Below are positions 10,547 to 19,249 of a DNA stretch of 64,000 bases, one piece after another (positions within the stretch are counted from its first letter, which is position 1; every line of letters starts with the position of its first letter). Position numbers and translations under genes: made by a program. The notes under the pieces were generated by a model. The model made no database searches, was not told the DNA's origin, and saw nothing but the letters and a program-made list of their open reading frames with translations. The stretch spans positions 62,001-126,000 of the forward strand of contig NZ_ML660088.1 of NCBI RefSeq assembly GCF_007004655.1, written 5' to 3'. Source of the stretch: Exilibacterium tricleocarpae. Its GTDB lineage: Bacteria; Pseudomonadota; Gammaproteobacteria; Pseudomonadales; Cellvibrionaceae.

Positions 10547-11446
10547 ATGCACGCACAACTACCTTTTCAACCGGATATAGACACCCGGCCGGTTGTGACG
10601 CCTTTTTTTGACGAGGCGACCAATACTTTTTCCTATATCGTCAAAGACCCGACCAGTAACGCCTGTGCGGTGATCGATTCGGTGATGAATTTCGAGCAGG
10701 CCTCGGGCACCATCAGCTTCACGGGCGCCGACCAGATTATCGCCTACATAGTCAAACACGAACTGTCGTTACAGTGGATTCTTGAGACTCACGTGCACGC
10801 CGATCACCTCTCGGCGGCCCCCTATATTCAAGAACACGCCGGCGGTAGACTCGCTATCGGTGCCCATATCACCACAGTGCAAAAGACCTTTGGCAAGGTA
10901 TTCAACGAGGGCACGGCGTTTTGTCGCGACGGCTCCCAGTTTGATGTCTTGCTTAACGATGGTGATACTTTTGAACTGGGTGGTATGCTCGGCCACGCCC
11001 TGTCCACCCCGGGGCACACACCGGCCTGTATGACTTACGTAATCGGTGATGCGGCCTTTGTCGGCGACACCCTGTTTATGCCCGACAGCGGCACCGCCCG
11101 CGCGGATTTCCCCGGCGGCGACGCCCGCCAGTTATACCACTCGATTCAACGCGTCCTGAGCCTGCCGGACTCAACCCGGCTGTTTATGTGTCACGACTAC
11201 TGCGGCAACGGCCGCGAGGTGGAGTACGAAACAACGGTCGCCGCCGAGCGCGACAGCAATATCCATGTCAACCGCACCATCAGCGAAGCGGAGTTTGTCA
11301 AGATGCGCGAGGCGCGTGACGCCACCCTGGATATGCCCAAACTTATTCTGCCCTCGCTGCAGGTCAATATGCGCGCCGGGCACCTGCCGTGCGCAGAAGA
11401 CAACGGCGAGGTATACCTGAAAATACCCATAAATGCTTTTTCTTAG
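10547..11446 (+). CDS. Metallo-beta-lactamase-fold persulfide dioxygenase-like hydrolase (ETHE1/Blh family)
   Basis: 299 residues, the usual length of stand-alone ETHE1/Blh-type proteins. The metal-binding motif THVHADH is at residues 81-87 (His82, His84, Asp86, His87). A second histidine follows in STPGHTP, an aspartate in FVGDTLF, and a late histidine in MCHDYC. In the family, an Fe(II) centre oxidises glutathione persulfide to sulfite. It is the first gene after the sigma-54 promoter, 59 bp before the SQR fusion, and divergent from a FisR-like regulator; this favours persulfide dioxygenase over glyoxalase II. SQR would make the persulfide, this enzyme would oxidise it, and the following SulP transporter could move the resulting anion. 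It is probably cytoplasmic, as no signal peptide is visible. The substrate is inferred. Confidence 0.85.
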   Translation: MHAQLPFQPDIDTRPVVTPFFDEATNTFSYIVKDPTSNACAVIDSVMNFEQASGTISFTGADQIIAYIVKHELSLQWILETHVHADHLSAAPYIQEHAGGRLAIGAHITTVQKTFGKVFNEGTAFCRDGSQFDVLLNDGDTFELGGMLGHALSTPGHTPACMTYVIGDAAFVGDTLFMPDSGTARADFPGGDARQLYHSIQRVLSLPDSTRLFMCHDYCGNGREVEYETTVAAERDSNIHVNRTISEAEFVKMREARDATLDMPKLILPSLQVNMRAGHLPCAEDNGEVYLKIPINAFS

Positions 11447-11505
11447 CGCTTACGGTCACACCAACACGGCGGCCCTGAAAAAATAAAATACAGAGTGAAA
11501 CAGCG

Positions 11506-13173
11506 ATGAACAAACAGCAAGTCAATAAAGAGTTTTCCGTTTCCGGACAGCTACTGCCCGCGGAGGTGGCCACACTGGCGGCGGCCGGCGTCAAGTCAAT
11601 TATCTGCAACCGCCCCGACGGCGAGGGCGCCGACCAACCGAATATGGTCGAGATACAACAGGCCGCACAGCAGGCACAACTCGAGTTTGTCTACCTGCCA
11701 GTGTTATCGGGCAAGGTGACGGACGAGAACGCCGCCGAATTCCAACGCGCCTACACACGCCTGGCAAAACCCGTACACGCCTACTGCCGCAGCGGCACGC
11801 GCAGTATGACACTGTGGTCGCTGGCGCAGGCGCGCCAGGGCATGACGGCGGCGCAAATCCTCGCCGCCGCCAAGGCCGCGGGCTACGATATGAGCAGCGT
11901 CGCCCGGCGCATTGCCGGTTATCGCCAGGGCAACGGCACGCAACGACACTACGATGTGTTGATTGTCGGCGCCGGTGCCGCCGGTATCGCTGCGGCGTCG
12001 AGCCTGCTGGCAAGAGACCGGCAGGTTTCAGTCGCCGTAATCGATCCGGCTGAAGTGCACTATTACCAGCCCGGCTGGACCCTGGTCGGAGCGGGAGTCT
12101 TCGAGCCGGGGAAAACCGTGAAAACCCTGGCGTCACTCATCCCCACAGAGGTGGAGTGGATAAAAGCGGCGGTGGCAGCTTTCGATCCACAAAACAATTG
12201 TGTAACACTGGAAAACTGCCAGCCGATTTACTACGGCCGTCTGATCGTTGCACCGGGTATCAAACTGGATTGGCAGGCTATCGAGGGACTGCCCGAGACC
12301 CTGGGACACAACGGTGTCACCTCCAACTACCGCTTCGATCTGGCGCAGTACACCTGGCAACTGGTGAAAAACCTGAAGGCCGGGCGGGCACTGTTTACCC
12401 AGCCGCCGATGCCGATCAAATGCGCCGGCGCGCCGCAGAAAGCCCTGTATCTGTCGGCAGATCACTGGTACCGGCAGCAACTGCTCGACAATATTGAGAT
12501 CGGCTTTTACAACGCCGGAGCCGTTTTATTCGGGGTCAAGGACTATGTGCCGGCACTGATGGCCTATGTGGAAAAATACCGCGCCCAACTCAGTTTTTCC
12601 CACAACCTGGTGAAGATCGACGGTGAGGCAAAAACCGCCTGGTTCGAACGGCAGGACGATCGGGGTAATCGCGAACTTGTGGCCAGGGAGTTCGACATGA
12701 TTCATGTTTGTCCGCCGCAGTGTGCCCCGGATTTTATCAAAGCCAGCCCGCTGGCGGATGCCGCCGGCTGGGTGGATGTGGACCAGACCACACTGCGTCA
12801 CAAACAGTTTGACAATATCTGGTCGCTCGGCGACGTCATCAATGCGCCCAACGCCAAGACCGCGGCGGCGGCGCGCATGCAGGCGCCGGTGGTGGCCAAC
12901 AATGTGCTCGAAGACATGGGCGTGGTCAAGGGAGTGGCTCACTACAACGGTTATGGCTCCTGTCCGTTGACGGTGGAGCGGGGCAAAATCGTATTGGCCG
13001 AGTTCGGCTACGGCGGCAAGTTGCTGCCGAGTTTCCCGCGCTGGGTGATCGACGGCACCAAGCCCAGCCGTACCGCCTGGTGGTTAAAAGAAGCGATATT
13101 GCCACCGATTTACTGGAGGGCCATGCTCAAAGGCAGGGAGTGGTTGGCCAAGCCGGTTAAAGCCGGCGCCTGA
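11506..13173 (+). CDS. DUF442 (rhodanese/phosphatase-like) - sulfide:quinone oxidoreductase fusion
   Basis: 555 residues in two parts. Residues 1-about 120 form a DUF442 domain with a Cys-containing P-loop-like motif (YCRSGTRS), as found beside or fused to Blh proteins. Residues about 145-555 are an FAD/NAD-linked oxidoreductase of the SQR type: a Rossmann GxGxxG (VGAGAAG) near 152 and a redox-cysteine motif KCAGAPQK with Cys306. SQR oxidises sulfide to sulfane sulfur and reduces quinone at the membrane surface. Where human-type SQR has its second cysteine (GDC), this protein reads GDV; Cys402 and Cys406 in CPPQC are the nearest candidates for a substitute. The stop overlaps the next gene's ATG by one base (TGATG), so translation is coupled to the transporter. 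A DUF442-SQR fusion, rather than DUF442-Blh, is less common as far as I know. Confidence 0.85.
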   Translation: MNKQQVNKEFSVSGQLLPAEVATLAAAGVKSIICNRPDGEGADQPNMVEIQQAAQQAQLEFVYLPVLSGKVTDENAAEFQRAYTRLAKPVHAYCRSGTRSMTLWSLAQARQGMTAAQILAAAKAAGYDMSSVARRIAGYRQGNGTQRHYDVLIVGAGAAGIAAASSLLARDRQVSVAVIDPAEVHYYQPGWTLVGAGVFEPGKTVKTLASLIPTEVEWIKAAVAAFDPQNNCVTLENCQPIYYGRLIVAPGIKLDWQAIEGLPETLGHNGVTSNYRFDLAQYTWQLVKNLKAGRALFTQPPMPIKCAGAPQKALYLSADHWYRQQLLDNIEIGFYNAGAVLFGVKDYVPALMAYVEKYRAQLSFSHNLVKIDGEAKTAWFERQDDRGNRELVAREFDMIHVCPPQCAPDFIKASPLADAAGWVDVDQTTLRHKQFDNIWSLGDVINAPNAKTAAAARMQAPVVANNVLEDMGVVKGVAHYNGYGSCPLTVERGKIVLAEFGYGGKLLPSFPRWVIDGTKPSRTAWWLKEAILPPIYWRAMLKGREWLAKPVKAGA

Positions 13174-14906
13174 TGCGGACTCCCGCATGGCAGCGCTATC
13201 TGCCCGCACTCGACTGGGCCAAAGGCTATAACCGGCAACTGCTGAGCAGTGACCTGATCGCCGCGCTGATCGTCACTGTTATGCTGATCCCCCAGTCGCT
13301 GGCCTACGCCATGCTCGCCGGTCTGCCCGCGCAGATGGGCTTGTATGCGAGCATTCTGCCGCTGGTGGTCTATGCGCTGTTTGGCAGCAGCCGCACCCTG
13401 TCGGTAGGCCCGGTGGCGGTGGCTTCGCTGATGACCGCCGCCGCGATTGCCGGGGTTGTCGATGCCGGCCACGCCGACGCCATCGGCGCCGCCATCGCCC
13501 TGGCCCTGCTGTCGGGTCTGATGTTGATCGCCATGGGGCTGCTGCGTTTCGGCTTTTTTGCCAACTTTCTTTCCCATCCGGTGGTGGCCGGTTTTATTAC
13601 TGCCTCCGGCCTGATTATCGCCCTCAGCCAGCTAAAGCATATACTGGGTGTTGAGGCCCGCGGCGAGAATCTGCTGGAGCTGGGGATATCGCTGTGGCGC
13701 AATCTGCATCAGGTCAATCTCCCTACTGTGGCCATAGGCGCCGGCGCCCTGGTGTTTTTGTTCTGGGCCCGCAAAGGTCTTAAAGGCGCGTTGACGGGGG
13801 TCGGCTTCACCCCCGCCAACGCGGCGGTGCTTGCCAAGACGGCACCCGTTATCGTGGTGATCGTCACCACTGTCACCGCTTACCTGCTGAATATGCAGGT
13901 ACAGGGCGTGGCATTGGTAGGCGCAATTCCGCGTGGATTGCCCAGTCTCCAACTGCCGGTCTTCTCCGCTGAGCTGTGGTCGTCGCTGGCCGGCTCCGCA
14001 CTATTGATCTCCATTATCGGCTACGTGGAGTCGGTATCAGTCGGCAAAACCCTGGCGGCCAAACGCCGCCAACGCATCGATCCCGACCAGGAGCTGATCG
14101 GCCTCGGCGGTGCCAATGTGGCCTCGGCGGTCAGCGCCGGCTTCCCCGTTACCGGGGGTTTTTCCCGTTCAATTGTCAATTTCGACGCCGGCGCCGCGAC
14201 TCAGGCAGCCAGTATTTTTACAGCGCTGGGCATTGCTTTCGCCGCGCTGTTTTTAACGCCGTTGTTGTACTATTTGCCCAAAGCCACGCTGGCGGCGACG
14301 ATTATCGTCGCCGTTTTATCACTGGTGGATTTTTCTCTGCTGCGCCAGACCTGGCGCTATTCGAAATCGGATTTTATCGGCCTTGTCATCACTATTGCCG
14401 TAACCCTGCTGCTCGGCGTCGAGCACGGTGTGCTCAGCGGTGTACTGGCATCGATTGCGCTGCACCTCTACAAAACCTCACACCCCCATATTGCCATAGT
14501 CGGTGAAGTGCCGGGCACTGAACATTTTCGCAATATCCTGCGCCACAACGTCACTACCCACCCGCAAATTATCTCACTGCGAGTCGACGAGAGTCTGTAT
14601 TTTGCCAATGCCGCTTACCTGGAGGATAAAGTCTATGCGTTGCTGGCGGAAAACCATCAGGTAAAGCACGTAGTATTAATGTGTTCGGCAATCAACGAGA
14701 TCGATATGAGTGCTCTGGAGACGCTGGAGGCGATCAACGAGCGCCTGACCGAATTGGACCTCAGCTTTCATCTAAGCGAAGTCAAAGGACCGGTGATGGA
14801 TTGCCTTAAAAAGACCAAGTTCCTTCAACGTTTAAGCGGTCAGGTATTCCTTACCCAGCACCAGGCTATTGAGCAGCTTACATGCGCCAGTGGCAATAAC
14901 CAGTGA
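13173..14906 (+). CDS. SulP family inorganic anion transporter with STAS domain
   Basis: 577 residues. Many hydrophobic helices fill residues about 20-420, with the SulP signature near the start (IPQSLAYAMLAGLPAQMGLYAS). A cytoplasmic STAS domain forms the last ~130 residues (HVVLMCSAINEIDMSALE). SulP proteins carry sulfate or other oxyanions or bicarbonate, often with H+ or Na+. Its start overlaps the stop of the DUF442-SQR gene, so it is the last gene of the sigma-54-driven operon. In that place it may export or import sulfite, sulfate or thiosulfate linked to sulfide oxidation. Direction and substrate cannot be read from the sequence. Confidence 0.88.
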   Translation: MRTPAWQRYLPALDWAKGYNRQLLSSDLIAALIVTVMLIPQSLAYAMLAGLPAQMGLYASILPLVVYALFGSSRTLSVGPVAVASLMTAAAIAGVVDAGHADAIGAAIALALLSGLMLIAMGLLRFGFFANFLSHPVVAGFITASGLIIALSQLKHILGVEARGENLLELGISLWRNLHQVNLPTVAIGAGALVFLFWARKGLKGALTGVGFTPANAAVLAKTAPVIVVIVTTVTAYLLNMQVQGVALVGAIPRGLPSLQLPVFSAELWSSLAGSALLISIIGYVESVSVGKTLAAKRRQRIDPDQELIGLGGANVASAVSAGFPVTGGFSRSIVNFDAGAATQAASIFTALGIAFAALFLTPLLYYLPKATLAATIIVAVLSLVDFSLLRQTWRYSKSDFIGLVITIAVTLLLGVEHGVLSGVLASIALHLYKTSHPHIAIVGEVPGTEHFRNILRHNVTTHPQIISLRVDESLYFANAAYLEDKVYALLAENHQVKHVVLMCSAINEIDMSALETLEAINERLTELDLSFHLSEVKGPVMDCLKKTKFLQRLSGQVFLTQHQAIEQLTCASGNNQ

Positions 14907-15023
14907 CAGAAAATAGGAGAACTGTGTATCTACCCGACCCTCTGCTATATTTGTTTACATCTATCGCCTGACGAACCTTTTATAAATTCTTCAAAAAAAT
15001 CCAGGAAAAACGTTATAGCGTGT

Positions 15024-15056
15024 CTAAAAAAACAGCCCCGGCCCAGTCCGGACTGG
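15024..15056 (-). terminator. Rho-independent terminator of the LysR gene
   Basis: Read on the minus strand, a GC-rich hairpin (including the 14-bp palindrome CCAGTCCGGACTGG at 15043-15056 and the following GGGGCTG) runs into seven T residues just after the LysR-family stop codon. The perfect palindrome could also act on transcripts arriving from the plus-strand SulP operon, but no T-run follows on that side. Confidence 0.55.
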
Positions 15057-15060
15057 TTAT

Positions 15061-15945
15061 TCAAGAAAGCTCAGCGGTCAAGAAGTCGTAAACTACGCGA
15101 ACGCGTCGGCTAGTCTTGAGTTCGCGGTGAGCGACCAGCCACACCTCGGCATTAAACGCCGGGAGGTCCGGCAAGACTCTCTCAACCGAGGGTTCTGCGT
15201 CGCCGACATCCGTTTGGATAACACCGATACCAGCCCCCTTTTTTACCAGCTCCCAATGCACAATATGGTTTTCGGTCATCACTGGAAAATTATCGAGCGT
15301 TACATCGACGCCATGTTCACGCAGCGCTGCGATATAGCGATTGGTTGAGTCAAAACCGATAAAATCCGCCTCATTGAGTGCTGCCAGCGAAGCGGGGCGA
15401 CCCAGTTGCTCGAGATAAGCCGCGGACGCATACAAGCGCATGTCGATATCGCGCAGTTTTTTTGCGATAAGGTCGGGCTGTGTGGGCCTGAACGAGCGGA
15501 TGGCAATATCGGCTTCTCTGCGCTTTAAATCACTAACACTATTGGAAGCGATAATTTCTACGTAAATACCCGGTTGCTGCCGTCGCAGCTTTTGCACAAT
15601 GGCTGGCAATACGAACACAGCCATTACCTCGGTGGCAGAGAGGCAAATATGCCCTGCAACCGAATCGGCCTGTCCCGAGGCGGTCAACGAGAAGGCGTTT
15701 GCCGCGGCCCCCATCGCTCGCACATGTTCGACCAGGTCCAAACCACTCGGCGTCAGCTCCAGCCCCTTACCGCAACGCTCGAACAGCGCCACGCCCAATT
15801 CCTGTTCGAGCGCCGCTACCTGGCGGCCCAGGGTGGGCTGGGTCATATTCAAGGCGCGCGCCGCAGCCGACAACGACCCCTCCTCCGCAGTAACGAGAAA
15901 AGCCCGCGCGCGGTTCCAGTCAAATTTAATCGATCGCCAGTCCAT
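15061..15945 (-). CDS. LysR family transcriptional regulator
   Basis: 294 residues from the ATG at 15945; a longer frame upstream exists, but the family normally begins just before the helix-turn-helix, as it does from here. The winged HTH occupies about residues 8-65 (core SAAARALNMTQPTLGRQ), followed by the periplasmic-binding-protein-like effector domain to the end. It is divergent from the methyltransferase gene with 156 bp between starts, the usual arrangement for a LysR regulator and its target, but that target is only a guess. The inducer is unknown. A terminator hairpin follows its stop. Confidence 0.88.
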   Translation of the reverse strand: MDWRSIKFDWNRARAFLVTAEEGSLSAAARALNMTQPTLGRQVAALEQELGVALFERCGKGLELTPSGLDLVEHVRAMGAAANAFSLTASGQADSVAGHICLSATEVMAVFVLPAIVQKLRRQQPGIYVEIIASNSVSDLKRREADIAIRSFRPTQPDLIAKKLRDIDMRLYASAAYLEQLGRPASLAALNEADFIGFDSTNRYIAALREHGVDVTLDNFPVMTENHIVHWELVKKGAGIGVIQTDVGDAEPSVERVLPDLPAFNAEVWLVAHRELKTSRRVRVVYDFLTAELS

Positions 15946-16101
15946 ACAAATACGTATACATAAAATGCGCAGCTTAGCATTTTCATTCGCTTTTTGCATT
16001 GCTATCATCTCTGACCGATTCGCAGCGGATTTACCCACAGGTCAGCCGCACCCCTTGGCACCGTATTCTTCCAATACCCGCATATTGGCACTGGAGTAAA
16101 A

Positions 16102-16746
16102 ATGACAGATTATTCAATCAAATTTTGGGACCGAATTGCCGAACGCTATGCCAAAACACCGGTCAGTGACGAGGAGACATACCAAAAAAAGCTACGGGTA
16201 ACACAGCAGTATTTTCGCCCGCATATGCAGGTGCTGGAGTTCGGGTGTGGCACGGGTTCAACCGCCCTGATCCACGCTCCGCATGTGCAGCACTACCATG
16301 CGATCGATGCCTCCCCCAAGATGATCGAGATTGCTGAACGTAAACTGGCGCAGGAGAGTATCGACAACCTGAGCTTCGACGCCGTGGCAATGGAGGACCT
16401 GGCGGTAGAGGATCAATCACTGGACGCGGTATTGGGGTTAAATATTCTGCATTTAATGGATGACTGGGAAAAGGTGGTTCAGCATGTCTATCAGATATTG
16501 AGACCCGGCGGCGTTTTTGTCAGCAGCACCGTTTGCCTGGGAAACACCATGCACCATTTTCGCTTTATCGCTCCCATAGGTAAGCTTTTTGGGTTGGCGC
16601 CGGCGGTCAAGATAGTAACCCGGCAGGCGCTGGAGGATACAATAAAGGAAACCGGATTTGCTATCGAGTATAAACTGAATCAGGAGGCCAAGCGACTGAT
16701 GAGTATTTTCCTGATCGCTAAAAAGCCGGCAACCAAAAAAAATTAG
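16102..16746 (+). CDS. Class I SAM-dependent methyltransferase
   Basis: 214 residues. SAM-binding motif I (VLEFGCGTGS) is near residue 46, an acidic motif II (AIDASPKM) follows, then the post-motif region LGLNILHLMDDW and the loop LRPGGVFVSST typical of Methyltransf_11/25 enzymes. The ATG has GGAG eight bases upstream. It is a stand-alone gene divergent from a LysR regulator and has no biosynthetic neighbours, so the substrate (lipid, small molecule or quinone) cannot be stated. No membrane segment is seen, so it should be cytosolic. Confidence 0.85.
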   Translation: MTDYSIKFWDRIAERYAKTPVSDEETYQKKLRVTQQYFRPHMQVLEFGCGTGSTALIHAPHVQHYHAIDASPKMIEIAERKLAQESIDNLSFDAVAMEDLAVEDQSLDAVLGLNILHLMDDWEKVVQHVYQILRPGGVFVSSTVCLGNTMHHFRFIAPIGKLFGLAPAVKIVTRQALEDTIKETGFAIEYKLNQEAKRLMSIFLIAKKPATKKN

Positions 16747-16903
16747 CTTCGTAAAGTAGCGCTTGCATTGAGTGACAACACCACTATCGGTGCAGCTTCT
16801 TCGGGTAACGTCAGCGTGCACCAAGTGAGAAGTGTCGAGAATATCATCACCTGTAGTCTCCTAAGGACAAGGTATTTTTCAAACGCAGCTACCCCGGGTC
16901 AGG

Positions 16904-18940
16904 CTAAAGCACTTTTTCCTTGATAGTGAATCGCTCACTGGCAGCATGTAACTCGGCGACATAACCAAGCAACTGGCTACCGTATTGCGCGGCCTCAGTT
17001 GCCTGACCGTGGATCGATTGTGCGGCGGCGTCGAGATAATTGGTATTTTGCGAGATGTCTTCCGCCGCCTGGGACTGCTGGTCTGTAGCCGTTGCAATCT
17101 GAGAGTTCAGGCCAAGCAGGCGATCCACATCCACCCGGATTTGCTGCAGCACATCGCCGGCCTTGGTGATTTCCTCTACCGCCAGCGTGGCCTGGCTTTT
17201 GCCGGCCTTTGCCGCACTCACCGCCTTACTGGTGCCCACTTGCAGCTTCTCTATCATCGTTTGAATTTCTGAAGTGGATTGCTGTGTGCGACTGGCCAGA
17301 CCGCGCACCTCATCGGCCACAACCGCAAACCCTCGCCCTTGTTCACCGGCGCGGGCGGCTTCGATAGCGGCGTTTAAGGCCAGCAAGTTGGTTTGCTCAG
17401 CGATGGTTTTAATAACATCGATAACACTGCCAATATCGCTCACCTCGGATTCCAAATTCACAATGCTGGTCGAGACATTGTCCACATCAGCGGCTAATTC
17501 ATTAATGGCCACCACGGCATTTTTGACAATACTCTCCCCGTTTTCCGCCGTCGCCTGGGCATTCTGTGTCGCTTCACTGGCAACGCTGCAGTGTTCCGCC
17601 ACTTCTTTTACCGTTGCAGCCATCTCTGTGGCCGCGGTGGCGACCAGATTGGTCTGTTCACGTTGACTGCCGGCCTGCTCTTGGCTGGTTGCAGCGACAT
17701 GCTGTAGCTTTTCCGTGGTGCTGGTAACAGAGCGGGACGAGTGTTGAATACCTTCGACCAGGTTTGCCACTGACAGGATCATATCGTTGAGGCTGTTGGC
17801 GATATCTGTGAACGCATCTTTCGTTACCAGAGTAAAACGTGTGGCGAAATTCCCGTTGGATAACCGCCGGGTATTTTCCTGAATCCCCTCTACAGACAAG
17901 CGAATTGAGGTGGTAATTCCAACGGCCATATAGCCGCATACAACCAACGTTGCCAGCGCGACCAAGGTTAATATATTACGGTGCTGTTGCTGGGCAGCAA
18001 TATCAGCATCAGCGAACTTTTTTAGAAGTTCGATACCGCCGGCGTTCAACGCAGCCAGTTTCCCGATACTGCTGGAGCCGGCACTGAAGAACTGATCGCT
18101 GGAGACACTCGCGGCGTCGGTGATCACCGCTCCGGCATCGACCAATGCCAAAAAACTGGTCATTTCTTTTTCAAAATTTTCCACTGCTCCGGCCAGTTCA
18201 CTATCGGACAATCCACTCTGTTTCATGACATCCAGATTTCCCTCCAACTTGCCCCGATCATTTTTCACTATTATCGAAAGAGAGAGCATCTCAATTTGCT
18301 CCTCTGCGGTTACTTTGCCATCGGCAAGCGCGCCGGCGCCTTTACCTCTCAGTTGACCCAGTGTTTCCTGCAGGGCTGGGATCGAAAAAGTAATTGCACC
18401 CATCAAATGAAACACCCGCAGATCTGACTGCAATATTAACCCGGACTTATGGGCAACCCGTTCAAGCAGTCGCAAAACATCGGCGATCACATCGGTATGA
18501 GCCCGAAAATTCACATCGGGTTCCCGCGGGGCCTGCGCTAACTGCAGTGGTTTCCAAGCTTGCCGTATTGGATCAATAGTGAGCCTCTCGGTGGAGAAGC
18601 TCGTTATCTTCTCACGCTCCGCCTCATAGTCGGAAAACAGTTTTTGTAACTGCGCCTCCAACTCTCGAATAACAGCCGCCTTGCCTGACAGACCATTTAA
18701 ATATTGACTGCTGTTGCCCCGATGCTTCGCCATGGTGGTCGCAATCGGCTTGAGCGCCAGAATAAGCTCTTCGGCGGCTTTTCCCTGCTCGGCCTTGTTG
18801 ATGGCTACTGTCGCATCCCAATAGACTTTGCCGAAGGTTATCGCCAGGGGAACCAAAAACAGCATAAATATCGTCAGGAATTTCTGCGAAAATGGCAGTT
18901 GATTAGCGATAAATATCGCCGGATTCAGTAGCTTGCGCAT
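16904..18940 (-). CDS. Methyl-accepting chemotaxis protein with large helical sensor domain
   Basis: 678 residues. TM1 is at about 20-40. A roughly 280-residue helical extracytoplasmic region follows, reminiscent of NIT-type four-helix sensors (it contains [20 protein letters not shown]). TM2 is at about 323-345, then a HAMP domain. The methyl-accepting domain has the conserved hairpin tip [20 protein letters not shown] near 510-530 and [13 protein letters not shown] after it. The C-terminus ends in KEKVL and lacks a CheR/CheB-docking pentapeptide. No che genes lie nearby, so it is an orphan receptor feeding a remote array. A NIT-like sensor could suggest nitrate/nitrite or another small anion, but the ligand is not established. 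Confidence 0.9.
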   Translation of the reverse strand: MRKLLNPAIFIANQLPFSQKFLTIFMLFLVPLAITFGKVYWDATVAINKAEQGKAAEELILALKPIATTMAKHRGNSSQYLNGLSGKAAVIRELEAQLQKLFSDYEAEREKITSFSTERLTIDPIRQAWKPLQLAQAPREPDVNFRAHTDVIADVLRLLERVAHKSGLILQSDLRVFHLMGAITFSIPALQETLGQLRGKGAGALADGKVTAEEQIEMLSLSIIVKNDRGKLEGNLDVMKQSGLSDSELAGAVENFEKEMTSFLALVDAGAVITDAASVSSDQFFSAGSSSIGKLAALNAGGIELLKKFADADIAAQQQHRNILTLVALATLVVCGYMAVGITTSIRLSVEGIQENTRRLSNGNFATRFTLVTKDAFTDIANSLNDMILSVANLVEGIQHSSRSVTSTTEKLQHVAATSQEQAGSQREQTNLVATAATEMAATVKEVAEHCSVASEATQNAQATAENGESIVKNAVVAINELAADVDNVSTSIVNLESEVSDIGSVIDVIKTIAEQTNLLALNAAIEAARAGEQGRGFAVVADEVRGLASRTQQSTSEIQTMIEKLQVGTSKAVSAAKAGKSQATLAVEEITKAGDVLQQIRVDVDRLLGLNSQIATATDQQSQAAEDISQNTNYLDAAAQSIHGQATEAAQYGSQLLGYVAELHAASERFTIKEKVL

Positions 18941-19249
18941 GGAGCCGCCTCAAATGCAGGGCCTGGGGTCGGAAGCTGTTCCGCAACTACAGGGTACCGC
19001 GGCGGCACGTCATTGTGCTGGCATGAACAATTTTTCACTCACCCCGCCATGGCCGGTAATTCAGAGGCAACTTCAAGTCATCTAGAAGTGTAGTCAGTGT
19101 TTACGTCCAAGACCAAATACGCCCGGGACAATTGCGGTCACAAGATATCTTATTGGACGCGGTGTTGACCGTGACCTATATTACAAAGGTTGTAACAGCG
19201 TCTCTGGTGGCCGGGAACGCCTCCCCCACAGCACCCGCGCAATCTATCG
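18941..19249. other. Intergenic region between chemoreceptor and patatin gene
   Basis: About 309 bases lie between the chemoreceptor start and the patatin gene stop, both on the minus strand. I see no convincing gene. It should contain the chemoreceptor promoter; no clear sigma-28-type or sigma-70-type element is obvious to me. Confidence 0.3.
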
